Source: Streptomyces sp. NRRL F-5727 (GTDB lineage: Bacteria; Actinomycetota; Actinomycetes; Streptomycetales; Streptomycetaceae). Taken from it: a stretch of DNA of 64,000 nucleotides. Of the stretch, positions 43,716 through 53,547 are shown in pieces. The position numbers and the translations under genes were made by a program. Numbering within the stretch: the stretch's first letter is position 1; each line of letters begins with the position of its first letter. The notes beneath the pieces were generated by a model that was not told the origin of the DNA, ran no database searches, and saw only the letters and a list, made by a program, of their open reading frames with translations. The DNA is taken from contig NZ_JOGX01000015.1 in NCBI RefSeq assembly GCF_000719555.1, positions 1 through 64,000 on the forward strand, given 5' to 3'.

Positions 43716-43751
43716 GAGGGCCGTCTTCCCCGTTCGGGGGAGGCGGCCCTC
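43716..43751 (+). terminator. Hairpin after prs
   Basis: GAGGGCCG and CGGCCCTC close a stem of about 16 bp with small internal mismatches around CTTCCCC/GGGGGAG. It starts 15 nt beyond the prs stop. No U-tract, so termination strength is uncertain. Confidence 0.55.
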
Positions 43752-43799
43752 CGCCGTTGCCGGGGGTGTGATCCATTTGGGGGGTCGGGGGCGGCCGGG

Positions 43800-43942
43800 T
43801 AGACTGCTGAGGTTGCTCGGCGAGGGAGGCCGTGCCCGTCAAGGGTCGGCGCTCCGTTATCGACGCGCTCTTCGTAGCAGGCCATCGCCAGTCGGCGGCC
43901 GGGTGACAGTCGCAACCGTCACCACCATTACGAGGAGTGCAC
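43800..43942 (+). promoter_or_regulatory. Promoter and long leader of rplY
   Basis: TAGACT (43800-43805) is a good -10 candidate, with start expected near 43812. That leaves a leader of about 130 nt before the rplY ATG, with several G/C-rich pairing segments (GGCGAGGGAGGCC, GGCGGCC). Long structured leaders on ribosomal protein genes often mediate feedback by the protein; that is inferred here. The ribosome-binding site GAGGAG is at 43932-43937. Confidence 0.5.
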
Positions 43943-44539
43943 ATGTCCGAGGTGAAGCTCGCCGCCGCCGTCCGCACCGAGTTCGGCAAGGGCGCCGCCC
44001 GCAAGATCCGTCGTTCCGGCAACGTCCCCGCGGTCGTCTACGGCCACGGCTCGGAGCCGATCCACATCACGCTGCCGACGCACCAGACCACGCTGGCGCT
44101 GCGTACCCCGAACGTCCTGCTGTCCCTGGACATCGAGGGCAAGGGTTCCGAGCTGGCCATCCCGAAGGCCGCCCAGCGTGACCCGCTGAAGGGCGACCTG
44201 GAGCACGTCGACCTCCTCCTCGTGAAGCGCGGCGAGAAGGTCACCGTCGAGGTTCCGGTCGTCGCCGAGGGCGAGCTGGCCGCCGGCGGCAACCTGCTGG
44301 AGCACGTCCTCAACACCCTCTCCGTCGAGGCCGAGGCCACCCACCTGCCCGAGTCCGTGACGGTCTCCGTCGAGGGCCTGGAGGCCGGTGCGTCCGTGAC
44401 CGCCGCCGACATCGCGCTCCCGAAGGGCGTCACCCTGGTGACCGAGGCCGACGCCGTGGTCCTCCAGGTCCTGGCCGCCCAGGCCGAGGAGCCGGCCGCC
44501 GAGGCCGCCGCGGGCGACGAGGCCGCCGCCGAGGCCTGA
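43943..44539 (+). CDS. rplY: 50S ribosomal protein L25/Ctc
   Basis: A 198-residue two-domain L25 of the long CTC/TL5 type, which binds 5S rRNA on the large subunit. The ATG at 43943 (MSEVKLAAAVRTEFGKG) is 5 nt from GAGGAG; a GTG 6 nt earlier overlaps the ribosome-binding site. The L25 domain contains GKGAARKIRRSGNVPAVVYG; the beta-barrel C-terminal domain ends in an acidic Ala/Glu tail (EEPAAEAAAGDEAAAEA). The general stress link known for Ctc proteins cannot be judged here. Confidence 0.96.
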   Translation: MSEVKLAAAVRTEFGKGAARKIRRSGNVPAVVYGHGSEPIHITLPTHQTTLALRTPNVLLSLDIEGKGSELAIPKAAQRDPLKGDLEHVDLLLVKRGEKVTVEVPVVAEGELAAGGNLLEHVLNTLSVEAEATHLPESVTVSVEGLEAGASVTAADIALPKGVTLVTEADAVVLQVLAAQAEEPAAEAAAGDEAAAEA

Positions 44540-44562
44540 GCCGTAGGCTCTTGTCCGACGTG

Positions 44563-44605
44563 ACGGGGTGACGGGCCGTGCGGCCCGTCACCCCGTTTCT
44601 TTTTT
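44563..44605 (+). terminator. Strong terminator after rplY
   Basis: A perfect 15-bp stem (ACGGGGTGACGGGCC at 44563-44577 with its complement at 44582-44596), loop GTGC, and the run TTTCTTTTTT directly behind. It separates rplY from pth, though the pth ribosome-binding site begins only 6 nt after the T-run. Confidence 0.9.
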
Positions 44606-44623
44606 CGACGCGAGGAGATGTCG

Positions 44624-45220
44624 GTGACCGACGACGCGAACGCGCCCTGGCTGATCGTCGGCCTCGGCAATCCCGGGCCGGAGTACGCGGGCAACCGCCA
44701 CAACATCGGCTTCATGGTGGTGGATCTGCTGGCGGAGCGGATCGGCGGGAAGTTCAAGCGGGCGCAGAAGGCGCAGGCGCAGGTCGTGGAGGGCCGGCTC
44801 GGTCCGGTGGGTCCGGCCAACCGGCGGGTGGTGCTGGCGAAGCCGATGTCGTACATGAACCTGTCCGGTGGTCCGGTGACGGCGCTGCGGGACTTCTACA
44901 AGGTGCCGACCGCGCACGTGGTGGCGATCCACGACGAGCTGGACATCGACTACGCGACGCTGCGGCTGAAGCTGGGCGGCGGGGACAACGGGCACAACGG
45001 CCTGAAGTCGATGACGAAGTCGATGGGTTCCGACTACCACCGGGTGCGGTGCGGGATCGGGCGTCCGCCGGGCCGGATGCAGGTGGCGGACTTCGTGCTG
45101 AAGGACTTCTCGTCGACCGAGCGCAAGGAGCTGGACTGGTTCGTGGACCGGTCGGCGGACGCGGTGGAGTGCCTGGTGACGGAGGGTCTGGAGCGGGCCC
45201 AGTCGGCGTACAACTCCTGA
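44624..45220 (+). CDS. pth: Peptidyl-tRNA hydrolase
   Basis: A 198-residue enzyme recycling tRNA from drop-off peptidyl-tRNA. The GTG at 44624 ([15 protein letters not shown]) is chosen: GAGGAG ends 6 nt upstream, while the ATG at 44618 touches the GAGGAG directly and is too close. Conserved features: [18 protein letters not shown] with catalytic His, [36 protein letters not shown] and [16 protein letters not shown]. Family length is normal. Confidence 0.96.
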   Translation: MTDDANAPWLIVGLGNPGPEYAGNRHNIGFMVVDLLAERIGGKFKRAQKAQAQVVEGRLGPVGPANRRVVLAKPMSYMNLSGGPVTALRDFYKVPTAHVVAIHDELDIDYATLRLKLGGGDNGHNGLKSMTKSMGSDYHRVRCGIGRPPGRMQVADFVLKDFSSTERKELDWFVDRSADAVECLVTEGLERAQSAYNS

Positions 45221-45259
45221 CCGTCGACTTTCGGCCGTACGACTGTACGATCGCGGGTC

Positions 45260-45703
45260 ATGACGCACGTCCGGAACGCCGCCATGGTCCTCGTCGCCGT
45301 CCTGCTCGTCGTGGCGGGGGTGTGGGCGTCGTGGGGGTCGGCGCAGCACGTCCTGCTGGCGAAGGGGCGTGAACACGGGACGCTGACGGTGACCGGGTGC
45401 ACGGACGAGCGGTGTTCCGGGACGTACGCGCCGGAGGACGCCGGTTCGCCGCGGCGGACGCTGGTGGTCGAGCGGTCGGTGGCGGCGGGGCCGGGGTCGG
45501 TGATCCCGGTGGTGGTGAAGCCGGGGACGGACGAGGGCGTGCGGACCGGCTGGGGCGGCGGGCTGCACGCCTGGCTGCCGCTGGGCGGGGCGCTGGTGCT
45601 GGCGGCGCCGCTGGTGGCGGGGGGTCTGCGGCTGCGGCGGACGGCCTGGTCGCTGGCGGGCGCGGGGGCCGGTCTGTGGGTGGCGGCGTTCGTCGCGCTC
45701 TGA
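45260..45703 (+). CDS. Small membrane protein of unknown function
   Basis: A 147-residue protein starting at ATG (MTHVRNAAMVLVAVL). One N-terminal helix (about 8-24) precedes an extracellular loop with two Cys (GCTDERCSG) and an Arg/Val-rich strand segment; two more helices close the protein (LPLGGALVLAAPLVAGG, AWSLAGAGAGLWVAAFVAL). No Shine-Dalgarno sequence is visible, and a TACGAT -10-like box ends 8 nt before the ATG, hinting at a leaderless or nearly leaderless message. Function unknown; the CxxxxC pair suggests a disulfide. Confidence 0.7.
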   Translation: MTHVRNAAMVLVAVLLVVAGVWASWGSAQHVLLAKGREHGTLTVTGCTDERCSGTYAPEDAGSPRRTLVVERSVAAGPGSVIPVVVKPGTDEGVRTGWGGGLHAWLPLGGALVLAAPLVAGGLRLRRTAWSLAGAGAGLWVAAFVAL

Positions 45704-45766
45704 CGGAGACCGCGCGGTACGGCCGGATTCAACCAGTTCCTGGCGGGATCGTTATCACCCTCTGGG

Positions 45767-45781
45767 TTAAGCGTGGCTTAA
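45767..45781 (+). promoter_or_regulatory. Palindrome TTAAGC-GTG-GCTTAA
   Basis: A perfect 6-3-6 inverted repeat 66 nt upstream of the sortase-substrate gene. It overlaps the -35 position of a promoter whose -10 box is probably TAGGCT (45791-45796). It is nearly the same sequence as the palindrome before the RHS gene (15610-15624). Confidence 0.5.
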
Positions 45782-45847
45782 AGCGACGGATAGGCTGCCC
45801 CCGCCACCTCCCACGGCATCCCTCATCCCACAGATGGACGACTGCAC

Positions 45848-46732
45848 ATGCGACGCTCCCTGATTCCCGCCGCCACGCTTGTCGCGGCCATGGCGGGCTC
45901 CCTGGCCCTGGCGACGACCGCCTCCGCCACCAGCGGTGAGTACGAGCTCAAGCTGCACCAGACGACGCCGATCAAGGCTGCCGACTTCGAGCAGGGCGAG
46001 TGCCCCGACACCATCCCGGCCGACCAGGACGGGTGGCACTTCGTGATCCCCGGCGGCGGCACGGACTTCGTGAAGCTGACGGTCACGTTCGACAACGGGA
46101 CCCCGATCGAGATCACCTCCTTCGGCCCGCCGAAGGACGACCACGCGTACGTGGCCTCCGAGGCCGGCGCGGAGCTGACCTCCGCCGTCGCGACGGTCAA
46201 GGGCGAGCAGGTGAAGTTCTTCAACCTGTCCCACACCTGCGCCGCCGAAGGCGAGGAGACCACCGGTGGCACCACCACCGGTGAGACCACCGGCGAGACC
46301 ACCACGGGTGAGACGACCGGCGAGACCACCACCGGTGAGACCACGACCGGTGAGACCACCACGGGCGAGACGACCGGCGAGACCACCACCGGTGAGACCA
46401 CCACGGGTGAGACCACCACGGGTGAGACCACGACCGGTGAGACCACCACGGGCGAGACCACCACCGGTGAGACCACCACCGGCGAGTCGACCGCCACCGG
46501 CGAGACCACCGCGACCGGCGGTTCCACCACCGGCGAGACCACGGCCACCGGCGAGACCACCGCCACGGGCGAGGTCAAGGGCGAGACCGACACCAAGGGC
46601 GGCTCCGAGGAGGGCAACCTCGCGGAGACCGGTTCGAGCGCGCCGGTCGGCGTGCTGGCCGGCGTGGCCGCCGCTCTCGCGGCCGCCGGTGCGTTCCTGG
46701 TGCTGCGCCGCCGCAAGGCCGCGCAGAACTGA
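45848..46732 (+). CDS. Cell-wall-anchored protein, class E sortase substrate (LAETG)
   Basis: A 294-residue protein starting at ATG (MRRSLIPAATLVAAMAG) with a Sec signal peptide (cleavage near ASA-TSG, about 28). Residues 30-137 form a folded domain with GECPDTIPADQDGWHFVIPGG and two Cys. Residues 138-245 are a Thr/Gly/Glu repeat stalk (TTGE units). The C-terminus has the class E sorting signal LAETG (258-262), a hydrophobic helix (APVGVLAGVAAALAAAGAF) and a basic tail RRRKAAQN. By family knowledge, sortase SrtE cuts LAxTG and links the protein to peptidoglycan. No sortase gene is nearby. Confidence 0.9.
   Translation: MRRSLIPAATLVAAMAGSLALATTASATSGEYELKLHQTTPIKAADFEQGECPDTIPADQDGWHFVIPGGGTDFVKLTVTFDNGTPIEITSFGPPKDDHAYVASEAGAELTSAVATVKGEQVKFFNLSHTCAAEGEETTGGTTTGETTGETTTGETTGETTTGETTTGETTTGETTGETTTGETTTGETTTGETTTGETTTGETTTGETTTGESTATGETTATGGSTTGETTATGETTATGEVKGETDTKGGSEEGNLAETGSSAPVGVLAGVAAALAAAGAFLVLRRRKAAQN
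46258..46575 (+). repeat. Tandem repeat coding the TTGE stalk
   Basis: Short tandem units of 9 or 12 bp (ACCACCGGTGAG and variants), about 20 copies, encoding TGE, TTGE and later TATGE. The second half is more degenerate (ATGETTATGG). Third positions vary, so selection acts on the peptide, and length changes by slippage in 3-bp steps stay in frame. Confidence 0.85.
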
Positions 46733-46746
46733 CGTACCCCGCTGGT

Positions 46747-46785
46747 GAGAAGTGCCCCCACGGGATTCCCGTGGGGGCACTTCTC
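46747..46785. terminator. Bidirectional terminator, perfect 18-bp stem
   Basis: GAGAAGTGCCCCCACGGG (46747-46764) pairs perfectly with 46768-46785 around a 3-nt loop, with T-rich ends on both strands. It lies between the convergent stalk-protein and ppc genes. Confidence 0.9.
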
Positions 46786-46798
46786 GTGTCCGGTGGCG

Positions 46799-49528
<2,730 letters not shown>

Positions 49529-49682
49529 AGGTGCGGCTCCTTGCAGTGTTCAAGCACGTCTGGAGGGTTCTGGAGGCTTGCGGACCGCGCTGTCCGACGG
49601 ACCCAGGATAGGTGTCCATTCCCTGGACGTCGGGGAGCCCCCCGCTTGTGCCCTCTTGCCGCGTGCCGCCGCGCTGCCATAC

Positions 49683-49712
49683 TTACGTCGCCGTAGGTTA
49701 CGCAGCCGTAGC
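49683..49712 (+). promoter_or_regulatory. Tandem operator upstream of the desaturase gene
   Basis: Two directly adjacent 15-bp copies, TTACGTCGCCGTAGG and TTACGCAGCCGTAGC (12 of 15 identical), each with internal TACG...CGTA symmetry. They lie 55 nt before the desaturase ATG, where the promoter is expected. The likely ligand is the TetR protein encoded behind the desaturase. Confidence 0.7.
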
Positions 49713-49767
49713 CTCGGTGCGCTCTTCACCGTACGCACCCCCTCCCTTACACCCCCCAGGGACACGC

Positions 49768-50751
49768 ATGACCATCAGCCCCGAGGTGACCTCGGCGTCC
49801 GAGGCGACCGATCCGGTCCAGACCCTCCCCTCCGCCACGCTCGGCGGGGACAGCAAGCGTTCCGTCGAGCAGATCACGCTGCTGCTGTTCATCACGGTGC
49901 CGTTCGCGGCGCTGCTGGCGGCGGTGCCGCTGGCGTGGGGCTGGGGGGTGAGCTGGCTGGACCTCGGGTTGATGACGGCGATGTACTTCATCGGCTGCCA
50001 CGGCATCACAATCGGTTTCCACCGGTACTTCACGCACGGTTCGTTCAAGGCGAAGCGGCCGCTGCGGATCGCGCTGGCGATCATGGGCTCGCTGGCGGTC
50101 GAGGGGCCCCTCGTCCGCTGGGTGGCGGACCACCGCAAGCACCACAGGTTCTCGGACGCGGAGGGCGACCCGCACTCGCCGTGGCGGTTCGGGGAGACGG
50201 TCCCGGCGCTGATGAAGGGCCTGTGGTGGGCGCACATCGGCTGGATGTTCGACGAGGAGCAGACGCCGCAGCACAAGTACGCCCCGGATCTGATCAAGGA
50301 CCCGGCGATCCGGCGGATCTCGCGCCAGTTCGTGCTGTGGACGATCGTGTCGCTGGCGATCCCGCCGGTGGTGGGCGGTCTGGTGACGTGGTCGTGGTGG
50401 GGCGCCTTCACGGCGTTCTTCTGGGGCTCGCTGGTCCGGGTGGCCCTGCTGCACCACGTCACGTGGTCGATCAACTCGATCTGTCACGCGGTGGGCAAGC
50501 GTCCGTTCAAGTCGCGCGACCGCTCCGGGAACGTGTGGTGGCTGGCGGTCCTCTCGTGCGGCGAGTCCTGGCACAACCTGCACCACGCGGACCCGACGTC
50601 GGCCCGGCACGGGGTGCTGAAGGGGCAGATCGACTCCAGCGCCCGGCTGATCCGCTGGTTCGAGCTGGCGGGCTGGGCGACGGACGTGCGCTGGCCGGCG
50701 CGGTCCCGTATCGACGCCCGGCGCCAGGCCACGCCCGCCGACGCGGCATGA
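49768..50751 (+). CDS. Acyl-CoA/acyl-lipid delta-9-type fatty acid desaturase
   Basis: A 327-residue membrane enzyme. The ATG at 49768 (MTISPEVTSASEATDP) has AGGG 6 nt upstream. Three His boxes give the di-iron site: HRYFTHGSF, HRKHHRFSD and ESWHNLHHADP. About four membrane helices surround them. It introduces a double bond into saturated acyl chains and helps control membrane fluidity. Its stop overlaps the ATG of the TetR gene (ATGA), so enzyme and regulator are co-expressed. Confidence 0.94.
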   Translation: MTISPEVTSASEATDPVQTLPSATLGGDSKRSVEQITLLLFITVPFAALLAAVPLAWGWGVSWLDLGLMTAMYFIGCHGITIGFHRYFTHGSFKAKRPLRIALAIMGSLAVEGPLVRWVADHRKHHRFSDAEGDPHSPWRFGETVPALMKGLWWAHIGWMFDEEQTPQHKYAPDLIKDPAIRRISRQFVLWTIVSLAIPPVVGGLVTWSWWGAFTAFFWGSLVRVALLHHVTWSINSICHAVGKRPFKSRDRSGNVWWLAVLSCGESWHNLHHADPTSARHGVLKGQIDSSARLIRWFELAGWATDVRWPARSRIDARRQATPADAA

Positions 50752-51428
50752 TGGATGACGTGGCGATCGACGGCAGTTCCAGCAGCACCAGCGAGCAGAA
50801 GCCCCGGCGTGGCCGCCGGGTGAGGATGACCGGCGCCGAGCGCCGGGAGCAGCTTCTGGACATCGGCCGGACGCTCTTCGCGGAGAAGGGCTTCGAGGGC
50901 ACGTCGGTGGAGGAGATCGCGGCGAAGGCCGGGGTGTCGAAGCCGGTGGTGTACGAGCACTTCGGTGGCAAGGAGGGGCTGTACGCGGTCGTGGTCGACC
51001 GGGAGATGCGGCAGCTGCTCGACGGCGTGACGGGCGCCCTGACCGCCGGCCACCCGAGGGAGCTGCTCGAACAGGCGGCCTTCGCCCTTCTGGATTACAT
51101 CGAGAACTACACGGACGGGTTCCGGATCCTGGTCCGTGACTCGCCGGTGGCGCAGTCGACGGGCACGTTCGCGTCGCTGATCAGCGACATCGCCACGCAG
51201 GTCGAGGACATCCTGGGTCTCGAGTTCAAGGCCCGCGGCTTCGACCCGAAGCTGGCGCCGCTGTACGCGCAGGCCCTGGTGGGGTCGGTGGCGCTGACGG
51301 GCCAGTGGTGGCTGGACGTGCGGAAGCCGAAGAAGGCCGAGGTGGCGGCGCATCTGGTGAACCTGGCGTGGCACGGTCTGGACGGGCTGGAGCAGAAGCC
51401 TCGGCTGATAGGGCACCGGAAGAACTGA
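50748..51428 (+). CDS. TetR-family regulator of the desaturase operon
   Basis: A 226-residue regulator with tandem ATG codons at 50748 and 50751; the first overlaps the desaturase stop, implying translational coupling. HTH: TSVEEIAAKAGVSKPVVYEHF (about 58-78), with the first helix GAERREQLLDIGRTLFAEKGFEG. The C-terminal half (TGQWWLDVRKPKKAEVAAHLVNLAWHGL) is the usual helical ligand pocket. Likely ligand is an acyl-CoA and likely target the tandem operator at 49683-49712; both are inferred from gene pairing. Confidence 0.92.
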   Translation: MMDDVAIDGSSSSTSEQKPRRGRRVRMTGAERREQLLDIGRTLFAEKGFEGTSVEEIAAKAGVSKPVVYEHFGGKEGLYAVVVDREMRQLLDGVTGALTAGHPRELLEQAAFALLDYIENYTDGFRILVRDSPVAQSTGTFASLISDIATQVEDILGLEFKARGFDPKLAPLYAQALVGSVALTGQWWLDVRKPKKAEVAAHLVNLAWHGLDGLEQKPRLIGHRKN

Positions 51429-51437
51429 GCGCCTGTT

Positions 51438-51465
51438 CGGGCCCGGCGGATGTCCGCCGGGCCCG
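51438..51465 (+). terminator. Terminator after the TetR gene
   Basis: CGGGCCCGGCGGA and its complement form a 13-bp stem around two loop bases (tighter pairs will open), followed by TTCTT. It lies 10 nt beyond the stop. Confidence 0.8.
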
Positions 51466-51490
51466 TTCTTGCGCATCGCGAAAAGATTCG

Positions 51491-51518
51491 TTGTCACCTC
51501 AACGATCAACGCTATGAT
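51491..51518 (+). promoter_or_regulatory. Promoter of the first FG-GAP paralogue
   Basis: TTGTCA (51491-51496) and TATGAT (51513-51518), spaced 16 nt, in an AT-richer patch. CCCCCC-ACATCC-GGGGGG (51519-51536) follows at once and would form a hairpin at the very 5' end of a leader of about 115 nt. Confidence 0.6.
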
Positions 51519-51601
51519 CCCCCCACATCCGGGGGGTTGTTCCGCCCTCCGCACGTGGCCTTGTATGTGTGCCGCGCGGAGGTGGTGCGGAGCCCCGGCC
51601 C

Positions 51602-51638
51602 GGATGCCTGTTCTCACGTTCCCCAGGGGGGGATCACT
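51602..51638 (+). promoter_or_regulatory. Conserved leader segment with Shine-Dalgarno run
   Basis: Contains CGTTCCCCAGGGGGGGATC, identical over 19 nt to 53527-53545 before the second paralogue, and GGATGCC upstream similar to GGATACC there. The G-run is the ribosome-binding site of the TTG start; the preceding CCCC could pair with it. Confidence 0.6.
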
Positions 51639-53339
51639 TTGCGTACCGCTTTCTCCGGGCGCGCCCGCCGTGTCGCCGTGTGCACCGCGCTCGCCCTCTC
51701 CGCCGGCATGCTGCTGGCGGGCCCCGCGTCGGCCGACTCGCCGGCGCCGCGTCCGTCGGCCGAGAAGCCGGCCGTCCCGTCCGAGCTGCCGAAGCGGGCG
51801 CTGCTGCCCGCGGCCGAGGGCCGCGCGGGCGCCGCCGCGGCCACCGCGATCGACCCGCTGCTGTCGGACGTCGACGGCGACGGCTACGAGGACACGGTCC
51901 TGCGTTCGATCAACGGCAAGGTCTACGCGGCGACGACGCTGGACCACGGACACGACGGCGAGTTCCAGCTGGGGGGCCGCGGCGCGGAGGTCGCCAAGGA
52001 CCTGGTCCCGGTCGGCAACCAGTACGGCGGGACCGGTCCGGAGGTGCTCGTCCTCTCCGAGAACGGCACGATGATGATGTACGAGGACGCGGCCTACTAC
52101 GGCTCGTACTCCGAGACCAGGGTCGGCACCGGCTGGCAGGTCTACAACAAGGTCGTCTCGCCGGGAGACGTGAACGGCGACGGCCGCGCGGACGTCCTCG
52201 CCCGGACGCACGCGGGTGAGCTGTACCTGTACCTGGGCACCGGCCACCGGACCGGCCCGCTGTCCACCCGGAAGCGGATCGGCGGCGGCTGGGGCGGCTA
52301 CGACCAGGTGGTCGGTGTCGGGGACAACACGGGGGACGGCGTCGCCGACGTCTACGCCCGCGACTTCACCGGCCGGCTGTGGTTCTACGCCGGCACCGGC
52401 GACCTGAGCCACCCGTTCTCGACCCGCCGGTACATCGGCCAGGGCTGGGGCGTCTACAACCAGTTGGTCCCCGCGGGCAACGGCCGGCTGGGCGCCCGGG
52501 ACAACGCCGGCACGGTGTACACGTACAACCCCCGGGGCGGCGGCGTCCTCTCGCCCCGGGTGAAGTCCAGCGACACGGGCGGCTGGTCCGGCGTGGCGCA
52601 GTTCGCGAACGCCGGCAGCATCCCGACGACGGGCAAGGAGGGCATCATCGCCCGCTCGAACGGCGGGACGCTGTACTGGTACACGAACACGACGCGCGGC
52701 GTCCTGTTCCCGCGGCAGCAGTACGGCTCCGTGGGCGGCTGGGCGGGCGCCGCCCTCACCCACCTCTCGTCGCTGGACCCGGACGCCGCGTCCGACTTCG
52801 CCGAGGTGTACCAGGGCGGCCTGTACGTCGACAACACGTTCATCGGCTGGGGCTGGGGCGCGTACAACACGTTGGTCGGCCCGGGCGACGTGAGCGGCGA
52901 CGGCAGGGGCGACCTGCTGGCCCGCGACGGCTCCGGCGTCCTGTGGCTGTACAAGGGCAACGGCCTCGGCAGCGCGTTCTCGTCCCGGATCCGGGTCGGC
53001 GACGGGTGGAGCGCGTACAACAAGCTCCTCGGCGCCGGCGACTACACCGGCGACGGCCGCACGGACCTGCTGGCCCGCTCCAAGGCCGGCGACCTGTACC
53101 TGTACGCCGGTACGGGCAACCCGACGTCGCCCTTCAAGGGCCGGGTGAGGATCGGCGGCGGCTGGGGCGGCTACAAGCACCTGGTGGCGGCCGGCGACCT
53201 GAACGCCGACGGCAAGGCGGACCTGCTGGCGGCGACGTCCGGCGGCACGCTGTACCGCTACACGAACACCGCGCCGGGCAGGTTCGCGCCGCGCGCCCAG
53301 CTCGGTACCGGCTTCCAGGTCTACAACCTCATGGGCTGA
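51639..53339 (+). CDS. Secreted FG-GAP/VCBS repeat protein, paralogue 1
   Basis: A 566-residue protein starting at TTG (LRTAFSGRARRVAVC...), with seven G ending 6 nt upstream. The signal peptide ends near GPASADS (about 29). The mature protein is a full FG-GAP beta-propeller: DVDGDGYEDTVL, DVNGDGRADVLA, DNTGDGVADVYA, DVSGDGRGDLLA, DYTGDGRTDLLA, DLNADGKADLLA, each followed by LYLYAGTG.-type strands and GGGWGGY turns. These calcium-binding loops build propellers that bind partners or surfaces. Similar throughout to the next gene and to the C-terminus of the protein at 31026. Exact function unknown. Confidence 0.88.
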   Translation: MRTAFSGRARRVAVCTALALSAGMLLAGPASADSPAPRPSAEKPAVPSELPKRALLPAAEGRAGAAAATAIDPLLSDVDGDGYEDTVLRSINGKVYAATTLDHGHDGEFQLGGRGAEVAKDLVPVGNQYGGTGPEVLVLSENGTMMMYEDAAYYGSYSETRVGTGWQVYNKVVSPGDVNGDGRADVLARTHAGELYLYLGTGHRTGPLSTRKRIGGGWGGYDQVVGVGDNTGDGVADVYARDFTGRLWFYAGTGDLSHPFSTRRYIGQGWGVYNQLVPAGNGRLGARDNAGTVYTYNPRGGGVLSPRVKSSDTGGWSGVAQFANAGSIPTTGKEGIIARSNGGTLYWYTNTTRGVLFPRQQYGSVGGWAGAALTHLSSLDPDAASDFAEVYQGGLYVDNTFIGWGWGAYNTLVGPGDVSGDGRGDLLARDGSGVLWLYKGNGLGSAFSSRIRVGDGWSAYNKLLGAGDYTGDGRTDLLARSKAGDLYLYAGTGNPTSPFKGRVRIGGGWGGYKHLVAAGDLNADGKADLLAATSGGTLYRYTNTAPGRFAPRAQLGTGFQVYNLMG

Positions 53340-53355
53340 CGCCTTGGGGCCCCGG

Positions 53356-53395
53356 CGGGGTGCCCCGTGCCGGTTTCCCGGTGCGGGGCGCCCCG
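53356..53395 (+). terminator. Terminator between the FG-GAP paralogues
   Basis: An 18-bp stem, fully paired if three G-U wobbles are allowed (CGGGGTGCCCCGTGCCGG with CCGGTGCGGGGCGCCCCG), loop TTTC, followed by TTCTTTAT. It lies 16 nt behind the first paralogue, so each gene has its own transcript. Confidence 0.85.
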
Positions 53396-53509
53396 TTCTT
53401 TATCCGTTCGCCTCGGTGTCGGTGGGGCGCGTTACACTCACGCTCATATTCGGGTGGATGTTCGCCCCGCGCACGCGAGTACGCGCGCGCAGGCGTCGCG
53501 AACCCGTCC

Positions 53510-53547
53510 GGATACCCATTTCTCTTCGTTCCCCAGGGGGGGATCTT
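53510..53547 (+). promoter_or_regulatory. Conserved leader segment of paralogue 2
   Basis: The 19-nt block CGTTCCCCAGGGGGGGATC lies at 53527-53545, identical to the one before paralogue 1 and placed 2 nt nearer the TTG. GGATACC and TTCTC upstream are also shared. The region further upstream is not similar, so the conserved part is the translation-initiation zone. Confidence 0.6.
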
